Below, piece by piece: positions 29,077-40,704 of a stretch of DNA of 64,000 nucleotides. The first letter of the stretch is position 1; each line of letters begins with the position of its first letter. Below the pieces are notes generated by a model. That model was not told the DNA's origin. It worked only from the letters and a program-made list of their open reading frames with translations, and made no database searches. The stretch spans positions 14,658-78,657 of the forward strand of contig DIVK01000024.1 in NCBI GenBank assembly GCA_002422455.1, written 5' to 3'. The translations under genes and the position numbers were made by a program. The DNA is from Rhodoferax sp. UBA6134 (GTDB taxonomy: Bacteria > Pseudomonadota > Gammaproteobacteria > Burkholderiales > Burkholderiaceae_C).

Positions 29077-31208
29077 GCTGCCACCTCCTGTGCTGCAGGC
29101 ACAGGCCTGGCATCCACCGTGCGCTGCAGGCTGGCGGCCCGGCGCACCGTACCGTCCAACGCATAAATACTGGCCACCACCGGCGCCACCGGCGCGGGGC
29201 TGAGGTCAACCGCCGCTTGCGTCGTATTGCTCAACAAGCCATCGGTCACCAACACCTCACCTGCCGACGGCAGACCACGCACCTGCTTGAGCACTTCTTG
29301 CGAGGAGTCGAAGTCAAAGCCCGGCAGCCCCAGCAGATTGGCCAGCACACGCAAGACCTTCCACGCCGGGCGGGTTTCACCCAGGGGCCGGACCACCGCA
29401 TGAAAACTTTGCACCCGCCCCTCGGCGTTGACAAACGTGCCCGAGGTTTCCGTGAATGGCGCAATCGGCAGCAGCACGTCACTGAACGCCAGATTCGATT
29501 TGAAGGGGTTGAGCGACACGACCATCTGGGCTTGCGACAAAGCACCGCGGGCTGCGGCAGCAGCCGCCGAATCGAATTCCGGCTCGGTGTTCAACAGCAG
29601 CACCGCCTTGAGGGCGCCAGCCAGCATCTGGCCGGCGTTCAAGCCACCCGGCCCAGGCTGCGCAGCTGCCAGCTGCGCCCCCACCGTGTTGGCCGCTTCG
29701 GTGAGGTAGCCCACTGTCGCACCGGTCTGCGCGCCAATCCAGTTGGCCAGGGTTAGCAGACTGGACGCCCTGGCGTGGTGCGCGGCTGCATTGCCCAGCA
29801 AAATAGCCTTTCGCTCACCGCTCAGCAGGGACTGGGCGATGGCCTGGGCCGCCTCGCTGGCGGTGCCCGGCGCGGGCGGCACGACACCCTGGCTGGCAGC
29901 CACCGCGGCGGCGACGTCGGCCAGTGCCTGCACCCAGGTGCTGGCGGGACTCAACAGGGTATTGACCACCGGCAAGGCCCAGTCCTGCGTTTCAGCATGA
30001 ATGGCACTCACCACACAGCCCTTGCGGGCTGCCTGCCGAATCCGTTGCGCGAACAAGGGGTGATCCTTGCGCAGACTGGAGCCGATCACCAGCACGCGCT
30101 GCAAACCGGACAGAGCTGCAATGGAGGTGCCGAGGTAACGCACCCCTTCGCTGGCCGGAAATTCGGCATTGCGCAGACGGTAATCAATGTTCTGACTGCC
30201 CAAGCCGCGCAGCAAGGCGCCGGTCAGGGACAGTTCTTCCAGCGTGCTGTGCGGGCTGGCCAGCGCGCCGATGCTGGCAGCGCCATGGTCCGTCCTGATT
30301 TGCTTCAGGCCGTTGGCAACGTACTCCAGCGCCGTCTGCCAATCGACTTCCTTCCACACTCCGCCCTGCTTGAGCATCGGGCTGGTCAGGCGTTCGTCGC
30401 TGTTCAAGGCCTCATAGGAGAAGCGGTCGCGATCGGCGATCCAGCACTCGTTGACGTCCTCGTTCTCCAGCGGCACCACGCGCATGACCTTGTTGCCCTT
30501 GACTTGCACCACCAGATTGGCACCGGTCGAATCATGCGGGCTGACAGACTTGCGGCGCGACAACTCCCAGGTGCGGGCGCTGTAGCGGAACGGTTTGCTG
30601 GTCAAGGCGCCAACCGGGCAGAGGTCAATCATGTTGCCCGAGAGTTCCGAGTCCACCGAGTGCCCGACGAAGGTTTCGATCTCGGCATGCTCGCCACGAT
30701 GCGACATGCCCAGCTCCATCACGCCTGCCACTTCCTGACCAAAGCGTACGCAGCGCGTGCAGTGAATGCAGCGGCTCATTTCCTGCATTGAAATGAGCGG
30801 ACCCACGTCCTTGACAGCCACTACCCGTTTTTCTTCCTCGTAGCGCGACGAGGAAGCACCGTAACCCACCGCCAGGTCCTGCAGCTGGCACTCGCCGCCC
30901 TGATCGCAAATAGGGCAGTCCAGCGGATGATTGATCAGCAGGAACTCCATGACCGACTGCTGCGCCTTGATCGCCTTGTCGCTTTTGGTGCGAACCACCA
31001 TGCCCTGCGTCACCGGCGTAGCGCAGGCAGGCATGGGCTTGGGCATTTTTTCCACGTCCACCAGGCACATGCGGCAGTTGGCCGCGATGCTGAGCTTCTT
31101 GTGGTAACAGAAATGCGGAATGTAGGTACCGGCCTTGTCGGCGGCATGCATGACCATGCTGCCCTCGGTCACTTCCACCTTCTTGCCGTCGAGTTCGATT
31201 TCAATCAT
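29073..31208 (-). CDS. nuoG: NADH-quinone oxidoreductase subunit G
   Basis: This 711-residue subunit begins with a [2Fe-2S] domain ([18 protein letters not shown]). It continues with the [4Fe-4S] sites in [14 protein letters not shown] and [14 protein letters not shown], then a molybdopterin-oxidoreductase-like domain that is not catalytic in complex I. The ATG at 31208 ([17 protein letters not shown]) is the conserved start. The C-terminal third is alanine-rich and less conserved, as is usual. A repeat element lies in the gap before it. Confidence 0.97.
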   Translation of the reverse strand: MIEIELDGKKVEVTEGSMVMHAADKAGTYIPHFCYHKKLSIAANCRMCLVDVEKMPKPMPACATPVTQGMVVRTKSDKAIKAQQSVMEFLLINHPLDCPICDQGGECQLQDLAVGYGASSSRYEEEKRVVAVKDVGPLISMQEMSRCIHCTRCVRFGQEVAGVMELGMSHRGEHAEIETFVGHSVDSELSGNMIDLCPVGALTSKPFRYSARTWELSRRKSVSPHDSTGANLVVQVKGNKVMRVVPLENEDVNECWIADRDRFSYEALNSDERLTSPMLKQGGVWKEVDWQTALEYVANGLKQIRTDHGAASIGALASPHSTLEELSLTGALLRGLGSQNIDYRLRNAEFPASEGVRYLGTSIAALSGLQRVLVIGSSLRKDHPLFAQRIRQAARKGCVVSAIHAETQDWALPVVNTLLSPASTWVQALADVAAAVAASQGVVPPAPGTASEAAQAIAQSLLSGERKAILLGNAAAHHARASSLLTLANWIGAQTGATVGYLTEAANTVGAQLAAAQPGPGGLNAGQMLAGALKAVLLLNTEPEFDSAAAAAARGALSQAQMVVSLNPFKSNLAFSDVLLPIAPFTETSGTFVNAEGRVQSFHAVVRPLGETRPAWKVLRVLANLLGLPGFDFDSSQEVLKQVRGLPSAGEVLVTDGLLSNTTQAAVDLSPAPVAPVVASIYALDGTVRRAASLQRTVDARPVPAAQEVAA

Positions 31209-31222
31209 GTTGAGCCTTTCGC

Positions 31223-31290
31223 CGGGCCGCCCCAAGGAAGGCAGGCGCCCCCTCGGGGGGCAGCGAACGATTAGTGAGCTTGGGGGTCAT
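31223..31290. repeat. GC-rich intercistronic repeat upstream of nuoG
   Basis: GGGCCGCCCCAAGG...GCGCCCCCTCGGGGGGCAGCGAA resembles the element before nuoL (26362-26460), in the same orientation. It lies 14 bases before the nuoG start codon and can form a stem-loop, less perfect than the nuoL copy. Confidence 0.6.
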
Positions 31291-31313
31291 ATTTTTCTCG
31301 CTCAGACGCTGGT

Positions 31314-32693
31314 TCAAACGTAGGCCGGGACCATGCAGGTCTTGTGCTCTACGTGATATTCAAATTCATGCCGGAAATGCTTGATCATGGCCCGCACCGG
31401 CATGGCCGCCGCATCACCCAAGGCGCAAATCGTGCGCCCCATGATGTTTTCGGCGACCGAGTTCAGCAAATCCATGTCGCTGGGGCGACCCTGACCATTT
31501 TCAATGCGGTCCACCACGCGCGACAGCCAGCCGGTTCCCTCGCGGCACGGCGTGCATTGACCGCATGATTCGTGCATGTAGAAGTAACTCAGGCGTTGCA
31601 GGCTCTTGACCATGCAACGGCTGTCGTCCAGCACAATCACCGCGCCCGAGCCCAGCATCGAACCGGCTTTGGCAATGGAGTCGTAGTCCATGGTGCAGTC
31701 CATCATGATGTCAGCCGGCAAAACAGGCGACGATGAACCGCCGGGAATCACGGCTTTGAGTTTGCGGCCAGCACGCACGCCACCCGCGATTTCAAGCAGC
31801 TTGGAAAACGGCGTTCCCATCGGAATTTCATAGTTACCCGGCAACTCCACGTCGCCACTGATCGAGAATATCTTGGTGCCGCCATTGTTGGGCTTGCCAC
31901 ATGCCAGATACGCCGGCCCACCGTTGCGGATGATCCAGGGCACGGCGGCAAAGGTTTCCGTGTTGTTGATGGTGGTCGGCTTGCCGTACAGGCCAAAGCT
32001 GGCTGGAAACGGCGGTTTGAAGCGGGGCTGGCCCTTCTTGCCCTCCAGCGACTCCAGCAGCGCGGTTTCCTCGCCGCAGATGTAAGCGCCAAAGCCGTGC
32101 GCTGCATGCAGTTGGAAGCTGAAGTTGCTGCCCAGGATGTTGTTGCCCAACAGTCCGGCAACGCGCGCCTCTTCCAGTGCCTCTTCAAAGCGCTCATAGC
32201 TTTGGAAAATTTCACCGTGAATGTAGTTGTAGCCAACCGAGATGCCCATGGCATAGGCCGCAATGATCATGCCCTCGATGACGACGTGGGGGTTGAACTG
32301 CAGAATGTCGCGGTCCTTGCAGGTGCCGGGCTCGCCTTCGTCGGAGTTGCACACCAGATACTTCTGACCCGGAAACTGGCGCGGCATGAAACTCCACTTG
32401 AGTCCGGTCGGAAAGCCGGCACCACCGCGCCCGCGCAGAGAAGATTCCTTGACGATGGCAATCACCTGGTCTTGCGTCAGACCCGCGACACCCGTGTCGT
32501 CTGCGGCGTTCGCGCCGTCTTTTCCCAGCACCTTGCGCAGCGCCTGATAGCCACCCCGGGCCTCATAGTCTTTCAGCCGCCAATTGCTGCCGGTCAATCC
32601 GGCGTAGATCTGCGGATTGATGTGCCGGTCGTGAAAACAGGTCTGCACGCCCGTGGCGCGGAACTGGGTGAGAATTTTTTCAGCCGTCATCAT
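31314..32693 (-). CDS. nuoF: NADH-quinone oxidoreductase subunit F
   Basis: This 459-residue subunit binds NADH and FMN ([13 protein letters not shown]) and the N3 [4Fe-4S] cluster ([15 protein letters not shown]). It is the electron entry point of complex I. The start is ATG 32693, which overlaps the nuoE stop in ATGATG; the second ATG at 32690 is equally possible. Confidence 0.97.
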   Translation of the reverse strand: MMTAEKILTQFRATGVQTCFHDRHINPQIYAGLTGSNWRLKDYEARGGYQALRKVLGKDGANAADDTGVAGLTQDQVIAIVKESSLRGRGGAGFPTGLKWSFMPRQFPGQKYLVCNSDEGEPGTCKDRDILQFNPHVVIEGMIIAAYAMGISVGYNYIHGEIFQSYERFEEALEEARVAGLLGNNILGSNFSFQLHAAHGFGAYICGEETALLESLEGKKGQPRFKPPFPASFGLYGKPTTINNTETFAAVPWIIRNGGPAYLACGKPNNGGTKIFSISGDVELPGNYEIPMGTPFSKLLEIAGGVRAGRKLKAVIPGGSSSPVLPADIMMDCTMDYDSIAKAGSMLGSGAVIVLDDSRCMVKSLQRLSYFYMHESCGQCTPCREGTGWLSRVVDRIENGQGRPSDMDLLNSVAENIMGRTICALGDAAAMPVRAMIKHFRHEFEYHVEHKTCMVPAYV

Positions 32694-33202
32694 TCGGTCC
32701 CCGCAGCACGCAGGCCGTCCACCAGCTGGTCCAGCTTGTCGTTGCTCATGAAACTGCACATGGTCCGGTCATTCACCAGCAGCACGGGAGAATCGGCACA
32801 GGCACCAAGACATTCGCACTGCTGCAGGGTGAACAGGCCGTCCGGTGTTGTCTCGTTCATACTGATGCCCAGCTTCTGTTCAAGGTGCTTGAGCGCCTTG
32901 CCCCCGTCGCGCAGCTGGCATGGCAGATTGGTACAGACGTTGAGCTTGTACTTACCAACCGGCTGCTGGTTGTACATGTTGTAGAAGGTGCTGACTTCAT
33001 GCACGGCAATCGGAGCCATACCCAGATAGTCAGCCACAATCTCTTCGCTCTCGGCACTCACGTACCCGAGTTCCTGCTGGACGATGGCCAGGCAGGCCAT
33101 CACGGCGGACTGCTTTTGATCCGCCGGATATTTCGCGACTTCCCGGGCAAAGCGTGCCCTGGTTGCATCGGAAATCACTTGAGAAACAGCTTCTGAGATC
33201 AT
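32690..33202 (-). CDS. nuoE: NADH-quinone oxidoreductase subunit E
   Basis: The 170-residue thioredoxin-like subunit holds the N1a [2Fe-2S] cluster with cysteines in CTNLPCQ and [11 protein letters not shown]. Its ATG overlaps the nuoD stop by 4 bases and its stop overlaps nuoF. Confidence 0.97.
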   Translation of the reverse strand: MISEAVSQVISDATRARFAREVAKYPADQKQSAVMACLAIVQQELGYVSAESEEIVADYLGMAPIAVHEVSTFYNMYNQQPVGKYKLNVCTNLPCQLRDGGKALKHLEQKLGISMNETTPDGLFTLQQCECLGACADSPVLLVNDRTMCSFMSNDKLDQLVDGLRAAGTE

Positions 33203-34452
33203 CGGTCAATCTCTCCAAACACAATATCCATGGTGCCGATCACGGCCACTGCGTCCGCAATCATGTGACCGCCGGCCATCTCGTTGAGGGCAGCCAGATG
33301 CACAAAACCCGGCGGACGAATCTTCAGGCGATAAGGCTTGTTGGCACCATCGCTCACAATGTAAATGCCGAACTCGCCCTTGGGATGCTCCACCGCAGCA
33401 TAGGCTTCGCCTTCGGGCACGTGAAAGCCCTCGGTGAACAGCTTGAAATGGTGAATCAACTCTTCCATGTTGGATTTCATGGACTCCCGATCAGGCGCGG
33501 CCACCTTGTGGTTGTCCGTGATCACCGGGCCGGGGTTGACGCGTAACCAGTCCACGCACTGCTTGATGATGCGGTTGGACTGCTTCATCTCTTCCATGCG
33601 CACCAGATAGCGATCGTAACAATCGCCGGTTTTACCGACCGGGATGTCGAAGTCCATACGATCGTACACGTCGTAGGGCTGTTTCTTGCGCAGGTCCCAG
33701 GCCACCCCGGAGCCGCGCAGCATGGCGCCGGTGAAGCCCATGTTCAAAGCCCGCTCGGCCGTCACCACCCCGATGCCCACCGTACGCTGCTTCCATATCC
33801 GGTTTTCCGTGAGGAGCGTGTGGTACTCGCCCAGATAGGTCGGAAAGCGCCGGGTGAAATCATCAATAAAGTCCAGCAACGAACCCTGACGGTTGCTGTT
33901 GAGCTCCGCAATACCGCGGGCGCTGCGAATCTTGTTGGACTTGTACTGCGGCATGCTGTCGGGCAGGTCCCGGTACACCCCGCCCGGACGGAAATAGGCC
34001 GCATGCATGCGCGCGCCACTGACCGCCTCGTACATGTCAAACAAGTCCTCGCGCTCGCGAAAGGTGTAGATCAAAATGGTCGAGCTGCCGCAATCATTGC
34101 CGTGCGATCCCAGCCACATCAGGTGATTGAGCAGCCGGGTGATCTCGGCAAACATCACGCGGATGTACTGAGCCCGCACGGGCACCTCGATGCCCAGCAG
34201 CTTCTCAATGGCCAGACAGTAGGCATGCTCGTTGCACATCATCGACACGTAGTCCAGCCGGTCCATATAGGGCAGCGACTGGATATAGGTCTTGCTTTCA
34301 GCCAGCTTTTCGGTCGCCCGGTGCAGCAGACCGATATGCGGATCGGCGCGCTGAATCACCTCGCCATCGAGTTCAAGCACCAGGCGCAGCACGCCGTGCG
34401 CGGCCGGGTGCTGGGGGCCGAAGTTGAGCGTGTAGTTCTTGATTTCTGCCAT
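33199..34452 (-). CDS. nuoD: NADH-quinone oxidoreductase subunit D
   Basis: This 417-residue, 49-kDa-type subunit forms the quinone-binding site with NuoB. It shows [22 protein letters not shown] and the quinone-site tyrosine region in [23 protein letters not shown]. NuoC and NuoD are separate genes here, unlike the fusion in E. coli. It starts 2 bases after nuoC ends. Confidence 0.97.
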   Translation of the reverse strand: MAEIKNYTLNFGPQHPAAHGVLRLVLELDGEVIQRADPHIGLLHRATEKLAESKTYIQSLPYMDRLDYVSMMCNEHAYCLAIEKLLGIEVPVRAQYIRVMFAEITRLLNHLMWLGSHGNDCGSSTILIYTFREREDLFDMYEAVSGARMHAAYFRPGGVYRDLPDSMPQYKSNKIRSARGIAELNSNRQGSLLDFIDDFTRRFPTYLGEYHTLLTENRIWKQRTVGIGVVTAERALNMGFTGAMLRGSGVAWDLRKKQPYDVYDRMDFDIPVGKTGDCYDRYLVRMEEMKQSNRIIKQCVDWLRVNPGPVITDNHKVAAPDRESMKSNMEELIHHFKLFTEGFHVPEGEAYAAVEHPKGEFGIYIVSDGANKPYRLKIRPPGFVHLAALNEMAGGHMIADAVAVIGTMDIVFGEIDR

Positions 34453-34454
34453 GA

Positions 34455-35057
34455 TCAGTTCAGGCCGCCATAGTTGTCTTCACGAATGATGCGCGGCGTG
34501 ATTTCACGCGGCTCAATCGTGACGGGCTGGTAAACCACGCGCCGACTCTCGGCGTCATAGCGCATTTCGACATGACCACTCAAAGGGAAGTCCTTGCGAA
34601 ACGGATGACCGATGAAGCCGTAATCGGTCAGGATGCGGCGCAAATCATTGTGCCCCTCGAACACAATGCCGAACAGGTCAAACGCCTCGCGTTCGAACCA
34701 GTTGGCCGAATTCCAGATGTCGCTCACCGAGGCCACCAATGGAAAGGCATCATCCGGCGCAAACACCTTCAAGCGCACACGCTGGTTCAGGCTGACGGAC
34801 AACAAATGCAGCACCACACCAAAGCGCGCACCCTCATGCCCCCGGTACTCGGAGTAATCGACACCGCACAAGTCCACCAACTGCTCGAAGCAGCAGCCCG
34901 GCGCATCACGCAAAATTTGGGCAACCTCCAGGTACTCGGCAGCACCCACCACCATGGTCACCTCACCCAATGCCACGCCGACGTGCCTGACTTTGTCACC
35001 CAGCACCGCAGCAAGGGTGTTTTTGAGAGCCTCGGGATTTACAGCAAAAACAGTCAT
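34455..35057 (-). CDS. nuoC: NADH-quinone oxidoreductase subunit C
   Basis: This 200-residue, 30-kDa-type subunit shows [40 protein letters not shown] spread over its second half (the family signature). It starts at ATG 35057 ([15 protein letters not shown]), 10 bases after nuoB; 60 upstream codons in frame belong to nuoB in another frame. Confidence 0.96.
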   Translation of the reverse strand: MTVFAVNPEALKNTLAAVLGDKVRHVGVALGEVTMVVGAAEYLEVAQILRDAPGCCFEQLVDLCGVDYSEYRGHEGARFGVVLHLLSVSLNQRVRLKVFAPDDAFPLVASVSDIWNSANWFEREAFDLFGIVFEGHNDLRRILTDYGFIGHPFRKDFPLSGHVEMRYDAESRRVVYQPVTIEPREITPRIIREDNYGGLN

Positions 35058-35067
35058 CACAAGCCCC

Positions 35068-35547
35068 TCAAGCGCGCGCAATGGTTTGCGTACGGCGAAT
35101 CTTTTGCTGCAACTGCATGATGCCGTACAACAAGGCTTCAGCGGTTGGCGGGCAGCCAGGCACATACACGTCCACCGGCACAATCCGGTCGCAACCACGC
35201 ACCACCGAATAGCTGTAGTGGTAATAACCGCCGCCATTGGCGCAGGAGCCCATGCTGATCACCCAGCGCGGCTCGGACATCTGGTCGTAAACCTTGCGCA
35301 AGGCCGGCGCCATCTTGTTGCACAGCGTGCCCGCCACGATCATCAGGTCGGACTGACGCGGACTGGCGCGAAACACCTCGGCACCGAAGCGACTGATGTC
35401 ATAACGGGCCGCCGCCGCATGCATCATCTCGACGGCACAGCAAGCCAGACCGAAGGTCATGGGCCAAACGGAACCAGTCTTGGCCCAGTTCATCACCGAG
35501 TCGTAACTGGTGGTGACGAAGCCCTCTTTCAAAACACCTTCAATCAT
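35068..35547 (-). CDS. nuoB: NADH-quinone oxidoreductase subunit B
   Basis: The 159-residue subunit holds the terminal N2 [4Fe-4S] cluster next to the quinone, with cysteines in [17 protein letters not shown] and [15 protein letters not shown]. The ATG at 35547 ([14 protein letters not shown]) is the conserved start. The preceding gene nuoA ends 4 bases upstream. Confidence 0.97.
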   Translation of the reverse strand: MIEGVLKEGFVTTSYDSVMNWAKTGSVWPMTFGLACCAVEMMHAAAARYDISRFGAEVFRASPRQSDLMIVAGTLCNKMAPALRKVYDQMSEPRWVISMGSCANGGGYYHYSYSVVRGCDRIVPVDVYVPGCPPTAEALLYGIMQLQQKIRRTQTIARA

Positions 35548-35551
35548 GCTG

Positions 35552-35911
35552 CTACTCCCAGTCCAGCGCGCCTTTTCGCCACATATAAATGAAGCCAATG
35601 GCAAGAACAGTCACAAACTCCGCACCAACCAGAAACCCGAGCAATCCGATCTCCTTGAGGGACACCGCCCACGGAAACAAAAACGCCGTCTCCAGGTCAA
35701 ACAAAATGAACAGGATGGCCACCAGGTAGTAGCGCACGTCAAACTTCATGCGGGCATCTTCGAACGCCTCGAAGCCGCATTCATAAGGGGAGTTTTTGGC
35801 AGGATCGGGCCGGTTGGGCCCCAGGATGTATCCGAGCACCTGCGGGACAACCCCCACTGCGATGCCAACCAGGATGAACAAGAGGACTGGCAGGTACTGA
35901 TCGAGGTTCAT
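35552..35911 (-). CDS. nuoA: NADH-quinone oxidoreductase subunit A
   Basis: The 119-residue three-helix subunit shows [33 protein letters not shown] in pieces typical for the family (ECGFE, FDLE). The start is ATG 35911 ([16 protein letters not shown]). It is the first nuo gene and follows tRNA-Leu by about 60 bases. Confidence 0.97.
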   Translation of the reverse strand: MNLDQYLPVLLFILVGIAVGVVPQVLGYILGPNRPDPAKNSPYECGFEAFEDARMKFDVRYYLVAILFILFDLETAFLFPWAVSLKEIGLLGFLVGAEFVTVLAIGFIYMWRKGALDWE

Positions 35912-35970
35912 CTGGAGATTCTGATCAAAGTCTGTGCTTGCTGAATGAATCTGCAACAAGCTTATTTATC

Positions 35971-36055
35971 TGGTGCCGTCGGCGAGACTCGAACTCGCAC
36001 AGCTTTCGCCACTACCCCCTCAAGATAGCGTGTCTACCAATTTCACCACGACGGC
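35971..36055 (-). tRNA. tRNA-Leu (anticodon GAG)
   Basis: The 85-base tRNA on the minus strand has acceptor stem GCCGTCG/CGACGGC and anticodon stem CTATC/GGTAG with loop TTGAGGG, so the anticodon is GAG (36021-36019). It has a long variable arm typical of tRNA-Leu, T-arm GCGAGTTCGAGTCTCGC, and an encoded CCA. It sits between secG and nuoA in the same direction, so processing should separate the flanking messages. Confidence 0.97.
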
Positions 36056-36117
36056 TGCTTGTCTGCGTCTGAATTGCCTGAGGAACCTTGCGGATTTAGC
36101 TTTCCGGACAGACTTAG

Positions 36118-36147
36118 AGTTTACCCTGAAATCAAGCGGTATTTCAA
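36118..36147 (-). promoter_or_regulatory. Candidate promoter for tRNA-Leu and nuo operon
   Basis: On the minus strand TTGAAA (36147-36142) and TAAACT (36123-36118) are separated by 18 bases. It lies in the secG-tRNA gap, about 60 bases before the tRNA. It could drive tRNA-Leu and the nuo genes; other promoters are possible. Confidence 0.4.
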
Positions 36148-36172
36148 CGATGCCGGCTGATTTCAACAGCAA

Positions 36173-36526
36173 TTATCTGGATGGAATTTGCGCTGCGCCA
36201 GAGGCCGGCACCGCAGGGGCGACAGCGGTCGCCGCAGGCACGCTGACAGCCGCACCTTCGAGCACACTACCCGAGCTTGCCACCGGGCGGGCCATACCAA
36301 AATAAGCAAGCAACAGCGTACAGACAAAAAACACCGTGGCCAGCACGGCGGTGCTGCGCGACAGAAAATTCGCGCTGCCACTGGCGCCAAACAGACTGCC
36401 CGAGCCGCCGCTGCCAAAGGCGGCGCCCATGTCGGCGCCCTTGCCGTGCTGAACCAGGATCAGACCGATCATGGTCACGGCAGAAATCATCTGAACAGCC
36501 AGCAAGATGGTTAGAAAAACACTCAT
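36173..36526 (-). CDS. secG: Protein translocase subunit SecG
   Basis: The 117-residue protein has two membrane helices (about residues 3-22 and 55-75) separated by the conserved [21 protein letters not shown] loop. It supports the SecYE channel. The C-terminal tail is Ala/Pro-rich. The position after tpiA and before tRNA-Leu is the usual proteobacterial arrangement. Confidence 0.96.
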   Translation of the reverse strand: MSVFLTILLAVQMISAVTMIGLILVQHGKGADMGAAFGSGGSGSLFGASGSANFLSRSTAVLATVFFVCTLLLAYFGMARPVASSGSVLEGAAVSVPAATAVAPAVPASGAAQIPSR

Positions 36527-36563
36527 TGAATACTCCTAAATATGCAGTCATCAACGCCCGTAA

Positions 36564-37307
36564 TCAAAGGGCAGAAGCGATAATTGATAAAAAATCCGGG
36601 GCCTTGAGCGAAGCGCCGCCCACCAGACCGCCGTCGATGTCGGGCTGGACCAGCAATTGCGCCGCATTGGCGGCGTTCATGCTGCCACCGTACAGGATAG
36701 GGATGCGATCGGCCTGCGGCGACGCCGCCCTCAGTTGCGCGCGCAGCACGGCATGCACCTGCTGCGCCTGCTCGGGCGTGGCGGTCTTGCCGGTGCCGAT
36801 GGCCCAGATCGGCTCATACGCCACCACGATCTCGCTGATGCAGTGACCGTTGAGATGAATGACGGCGGCGAGTTGACGCTTGACCACTTCTTCCGTCTTG
36901 CCGGCTTCACGCTCGGCCAAGGTCTCACCGACGCAGACGATCGGCGTGACGCCGCCAGCCAGAGCGCGCTGCGCCTTGGCTGCCACCACGACATCGGTCT
37001 CGCCATGGTACTGGCGACGCTCAGAGTGGCCCACGATGGCGTAACGCACGCCAAACTCCTTGAGCATGGCGGCAGAAATTTCCCCCGTGAACGCACCCGC
37101 GTCGTGCTGCGACACGTCCTGCGCGCCCACGTCCACCGCGCTGCCAGCCAGCAGCGTCTGGCACTGCGCCAGGTAGACCGCGGGCACGCACACGGCAATG
37201 CCACAGCCCGGCCGGTTCAAGCCAGCCAGCAGCCCCTTGAGCAGGGACTCGTTGGCCGCCAAACTGCCATTCATCTTCCAGTTGCCGACGATAAGTTTGT
37301 TTTTCAT
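36564..37307 (-). CDS. tpiA: Triose-phosphate isomerase
   Basis: This 247-residue glycolytic enzyme interconverts dihydroxyacetone phosphate and glyceraldehyde-3-phosphate. The catalytic residues are seen in VGNWKMNG (Lys), VGHSERR (His) and [11 protein letters not shown] (Glu). The ATG follows the qor stop codon after one base. Eno, also glycolytic, is elsewhere in the window at 56765. Confidence 0.98.
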   Translation of the reverse strand: MKNKLIVGNWKMNGSLAANESLLKGLLAGLNRPGCGIAVCVPAVYLAQCQTLLAGSAVDVGAQDVSQHDAGAFTGEISAAMLKEFGVRYAIVGHSERRQYHGETDVVVAAKAQRALAGGVTPIVCVGETLAEREAGKTEEVVKRQLAAVIHLNGHCISEIVVAYEPIWAIGTGKTATPEQAQQVHAVLRAQLRAASPQADRIPILYGGSMNAANAAQLLVQPDIDGGLVGGASLKAPDFLSIIASAL

Positions 37308-37308
37308 G

Positions 37309-38325
37309 CTACCCCCCCCAAGTCAAAACAATCTTGCCCACATGCTGGTTCGACTCCATCAGCGCGTGCGCTTTGGCCGCACCGCTGCCGGTGGCGTCCG
37401 TCGCATCAACCGCGGGAAAGGTGCTGTGGATCACCGGCTTCATCTTGCCGGCCTCGATCAACGGCCAGGCGTGCTCCAGGCACGCCTGCGCAATCGCCTG
37501 CTTGAACGCCACCGGACGCGGCCGCAGCGTGGAGCCGGTGATGGTGAGCCGCTTGCGCAGCACCAGGCCGGCATTGAACTCACTCTTGATGCCGCCCTGC
37601 ACCGCGATGATGACGATGCGGCCGTCCTCGGCCAGGCTCTCGACTTCGCGCGCAACGTAGCTGCCGCCCACCATGTCGAGAATGACATCGACCCCCTTGC
37701 CATTGGTCAGACGCTTGACCTCGTCCTTGAAGTCCTGCGTCTTGTAGTTGATGGCATGGTCGGCGCCGAGCTTGAGGCAGGCGGCGCACTTGTCGTCGCT
37801 GCCGGCCGTCACGATCACGGTCGCACCCATGGCCTTGGCCAGCTGGATGGCGGTGACACCGATGCCACTCGACCCACCCTGAATCAGCAGCGTCTCGCCG
37901 GCCTGCAGGCGACCGCGGTCAAACACATTGCTCCAGACGGTAAAACAGGTTTCGGGCAGCGAGGCGGCCTCCACGTCGCTCAGGCCTTTTGGCACCGGCA
38001 GGCACTGCGCGATCGGCGCGGTGCACAGCTCGGCATAGCCGCCGCCAGCCACCAGCGCGCAAACGCGGTCGCCGACTTTGAAGCCGGCACGCAACAGCGC
38101 CTGCGCGTCGCCGCCCACGACTTCGCCCGCCACTTCCAGGCCTGGAATGTCGGAGGCACCCGGCGGGACGGGATAGTTGCCGGTGCGCTGGAACACGTCA
38201 GGCCGGTTGATGCCGCTGGCCGCCACGCGGATCAGCAGCTCACCCGCCGCCGGAACCGGGTCCGGGCGCTCGCCCAAACGCAGCACCTCGGGCGCGCCGT
38301 AGGATGTGATTTCAATGGCTTTCAT
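37309..38325 (-). CDS. NAD(P)H:quinone oxidoreductase, zinc-free MDR family
   Basis: The 338-residue protein belongs to the quinone oxidoreductase (PIG3/QorA-like) branch of medium-chain dehydrogenases. It has the NADPH-binding segment LIQGGSSGIGVTAIQLAKAMGA and DVILDMVGG. The cysteines that bind zinc in alcohol dehydrogenases are absent. It may detoxify quinones by NADPH-dependent reduction. The last codons lie on a run of eight G (coding strand), followed by TAG; tpiA starts one base later, and the G-run may serve as its ribosome-binding region. Confidence 0.9.
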   Translation of the reverse strand: MKAIEITSYGAPEVLRLGERPDPVPAAGELLIRVAASGINRPDVFQRTGNYPVPPGASDIPGLEVAGEVVGGDAQALLRAGFKVGDRVCALVAGGGYAELCTAPIAQCLPVPKGLSDVEAASLPETCFTVWSNVFDRGRLQAGETLLIQGGSSGIGVTAIQLAKAMGATVIVTAGSDDKCAACLKLGADHAINYKTQDFKDEVKRLTNGKGVDVILDMVGGSYVAREVESLAEDGRIVIIAVQGGIKSEFNAGLVLRKRLTITGSTLRPRPVAFKQAIAQACLEHAWPLIEAGKMKPVIHSTFPAVDATDATGSGAAKAHALMESNQHVGKIVLTWGG

Positions 38326-38387
38326 GGTCTCGTCTCCCGACAGCCCCCGAACCCAAGGGCTGTCGATACACTGACACGACGGGCCAA

Positions 38388-40505
38388 TCAGCCCTGCTCG
38401 CCGTTCTGGGCCGGACGCTCCAGCAAGGCCTTCATGGACAGCTTGATGCGGCCTTTTTCGTCAGCCTCCATCACCTTGACCTTGACAATCTGGCCTTCGG
38501 ACAGGTAGTCGGTGACCTTCTCGACGCGCTCGTGGGCGATCTGGCTGATGTGCAGCAGGCCGTCCTTTCCGGGCAGCAGGTTGACCAGGGCGCCGAAGTC
38601 CAGGATCTTGGTGATCGGGCCTTCGTAGACCTTGCCGATTTCGACTTCGGCCGTGATCTCGGTGATGCGGCGCTTGGCTTCGTCCGCCTTGGCACCGTCG
38701 GTGGCGGCGATGGTGATGGTGCCGTCTTCCTCGATGTTGATCTGGCAGCCGGTCTCTTCGGTCAGCGCGCGGATGACGGCGCCGCCCTTGCCGATCACGT
38801 CGCGGATCTTCTCGGGGTTGATCTTCATGGTGTAGAGCTTGGGCGCGAAGTTGCTCACCTCGGTCTTGGCTTCACCCATGGCTTCCTGCATCTTGCCCAG
38901 AATGTGCATGCGAGCTTCCTTGGCCTGGGCCAGCGCGACCTGCATGATTTCCTTGGTGATGCCCTGGATCTTGATGTCCATCTGCAGCGCGGTGATGCCG
39001 TTGGTGGTGCCGGCCACCTTGAAATCCATGTCGCCCAGGTGGTCTTCGTCACCCAGGATGTCGGTCAGCACCGCAAAGCGATTGTTTTCCTTGATCAGGC
39101 CCATGGCGATACCGGCCACGTGGGCCTTCATCGGCACGCCGGCGTCCATCAGGGAGAGGCAGCCGCCGCAGACCGAAGCCATCGACGAGGAGCCATTGGA
39201 TTCGGTCACCTCGGACACCACGCGCATGGTGTAGGGAAACTCCTCCTTGGTCGGCAGCACGGCCACCAGGGCGCGCTTGGCCAGACGGCCGTGGCCGATC
39301 TCGCGGCGCTTGGTCGAACCCATGCGGCCCACTTCGCCGGTGGCGAAGGGAGGCATGTTGTAATGCAGCATGAAGCGGTCTTCATACTCGCCAGCCAGTG
39401 CGTCGATGCGTTGGGCGTCACGTTCGGTGCCCAGCGTGGTCACCACCAGCGCCTGGGTTTCGCCACGGGTGAACAGGGCCGAGCCGTGGGTGCGCGGCAG
39501 CACGCTGTTGCGGATTTCGATCGGGCGCACGGTGCGCGTGTCGCGGCCGTCGATACGTGGCTCGCCCGCCAGAATTTGGCTGCGCACGATGCGCGCTTCG
39601 ATGTCGAACAACATGCCTTCGACCTTGACCGCGTCGAATTCGACACCGGCTTCCTTCAGGTCAGCCATCACCACGGCATAAGCCTCGCGGCAGGCATGGG
39701 TGCGGGCCTGCTTGTTGCGGAGCTGATAGACGGCGCGCAGTTTTTCCTCAGCCAGGGCGTTGACCTTGGCGATCAGCGGCTCGTCCTTGACTGGGGCCTG
39801 CCAGTCCCACACCGGCTTGCCGGCGTCGCGCACCAACTCGTGAATGGCATTGATGGCGATGTTGCCCTGCTCGTGGCCGAACACCACGGCGCCGAGCATG
39901 ATTTCTTCCGACAGTTGCTGCGCCTCACTCTCCACCATCAGCACGGCGGCTTCGGTACCGGCCACGATCAGGTCCATGATGGAGTCCTTGCGCGCGGTCT
40001 GGCCCGGATTGAGCACGTACTCACCGTTGATGTAGCCCACGCGGGCGGCACCGATGGGGCCGTTGAACGGAATACCGCTGATGGACAGGGCCGCGCTGGT
40101 GGCGATCATGGCGGCGATGTCGGCGTCCACTTCCGGATTGAGCGACAGGGTGTGAATCACCACATGCACTTCGTTGAAGAAGCCTTCGGGGAACAGCGGG
40201 CGGATCGGGCGGTCGATCAGGCGCGAGGTCAGGGTCTCCAGCTCGCTGGGGCGGCCTTCACGCTTGAAGAAGCTGCCCGGGATCTTGCCGGCGGCATAGG
40301 TTTTCTCGATGTAGTCCACCGTCAGGGGAAAGAAATCCTGGCCCGGCTTGGCGCCCTTGGAGGCCACCACAGTGGCCAGCACCACGGTATCCTCGATGTT
40401 GACGATGACGGCACCGCCAGCCTGGCGAGCGATCTCACCAGTCTCCATAACGACCTTGTGCTGGCCCCACTGGAAGGTTTTTGTGACTTTGTTGAACATG
40501 CTCAT
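38388..40505 (-). CDS. pnp: Polyribonucleotide nucleotidyltransferase (PNPase)
   Basis: This 705-residue 3'-to-5' phosphorolytic exoribonuclease works in the RNA degradosome. It shows two RNase PH-like domains (second with [17 protein letters not shown] [21 protein letters not shown]), a KH domain ([20 protein letters not shown]) and a C-terminal S1 domain ([29 protein letters not shown]). The start is ATG 40505, with an ATG at 40499 also possible. It follows rpsO after a terminator-like hairpin, as in E. coli, where pnp is autoregulated through its leader. Confidence 0.97.
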   Translation of the reverse strand: MSMFNKVTKTFQWGQHKVVMETGEIARQAGGAVIVNIEDTVVLATVVASKGAKPGQDFFPLTVDYIEKTYAAGKIPGSFFKREGRPSELETLTSRLIDRPIRPLFPEGFFNEVHVVIHTLSLNPEVDADIAAMIATSAALSISGIPFNGPIGAARVGYINGEYVLNPGQTARKDSIMDLIVAGTEAAVLMVESEAQQLSEEIMLGAVVFGHEQGNIAINAIHELVRDAGKPVWDWQAPVKDEPLIAKVNALAEEKLRAVYQLRNKQARTHACREAYAVVMADLKEAGVEFDAVKVEGMLFDIEARIVRSQILAGEPRIDGRDTRTVRPIEIRNSVLPRTHGSALFTRGETQALVVTTLGTERDAQRIDALAGEYEDRFMLHYNMPPFATGEVGRMGSTKRREIGHGRLAKRALVAVLPTKEEFPYTMRVVSEVTESNGSSSMASVCGGCLSLMDAGVPMKAHVAGIAMGLIKENNRFAVLTDILGDEDHLGDMDFKVAGTTNGITALQMDIKIQGITKEIMQVALAQAKEARMHILGKMQEAMGEAKTEVSNFAPKLYTMKINPEKIRDVIGKGGAVIRALTEETGCQINIEEDGTITIAATDGAKADEAKRRITEITAEVEIGKVYEGPITKILDFGALVNLLPGKDGLLHISQIAHERVEKVTDYLSEGQIVKVKVMEADEKGRIKLSMKALLERPAQNGEQG

Positions 40506-40651
40506 ATTTATCTCCTGGTCAATTTGGGAAGTGCAGGCCACTTCGCCCGAGCCCGGATTCGGCGTCACGGAACACGATGCCATTCCAGAGAAACTCCAAT
40601 GAATTCCTCTGGAATGACACAGCTTCGCTCCATTTTTGCCTTCTCCGAAGT

Positions 40652-40687
40652 AAAAAACGCCTGAGCTAGCAACCTAACTCAGGCGTT
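40652..40687 (-). terminator. Terminator between rpsO and pnp
   Basis: On the minus strand a perfect 10-bp stem AACGCCTGAG/CTCAGGCGTT followed by TTTTTT lies 18 bases after the rpsO stop. It probably lowers readthrough into pnp, as the corresponding element does in E. coli. No other feature is clear in the rest of this 199-base gap. Confidence 0.85.
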
Positions 40688-40704
40688 CATATCCGATGGA
40701 CCAG

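Noticed and set aside
27424..29166. 580-codon plus-strand frame across nuoH/nuoI
   Set aside because: Antisense to three nuo genes and very rich in His, Gln and Arg; typical of a shadow frame.
38532..40664. 710-codon open frame antisense to pnp
   Set aside because: It mirrors pnp over its whole length, and high GC with codon bias leaves the antisense frame open. The translation is rich in His, Gly and Ala with no domain.
40600..40664. Small frame [11 protein letters not shown]... upstream of pnp
   Set aside because: It runs antisense to the pnp leader and into the rpsO terminator; no ribosome-binding site.
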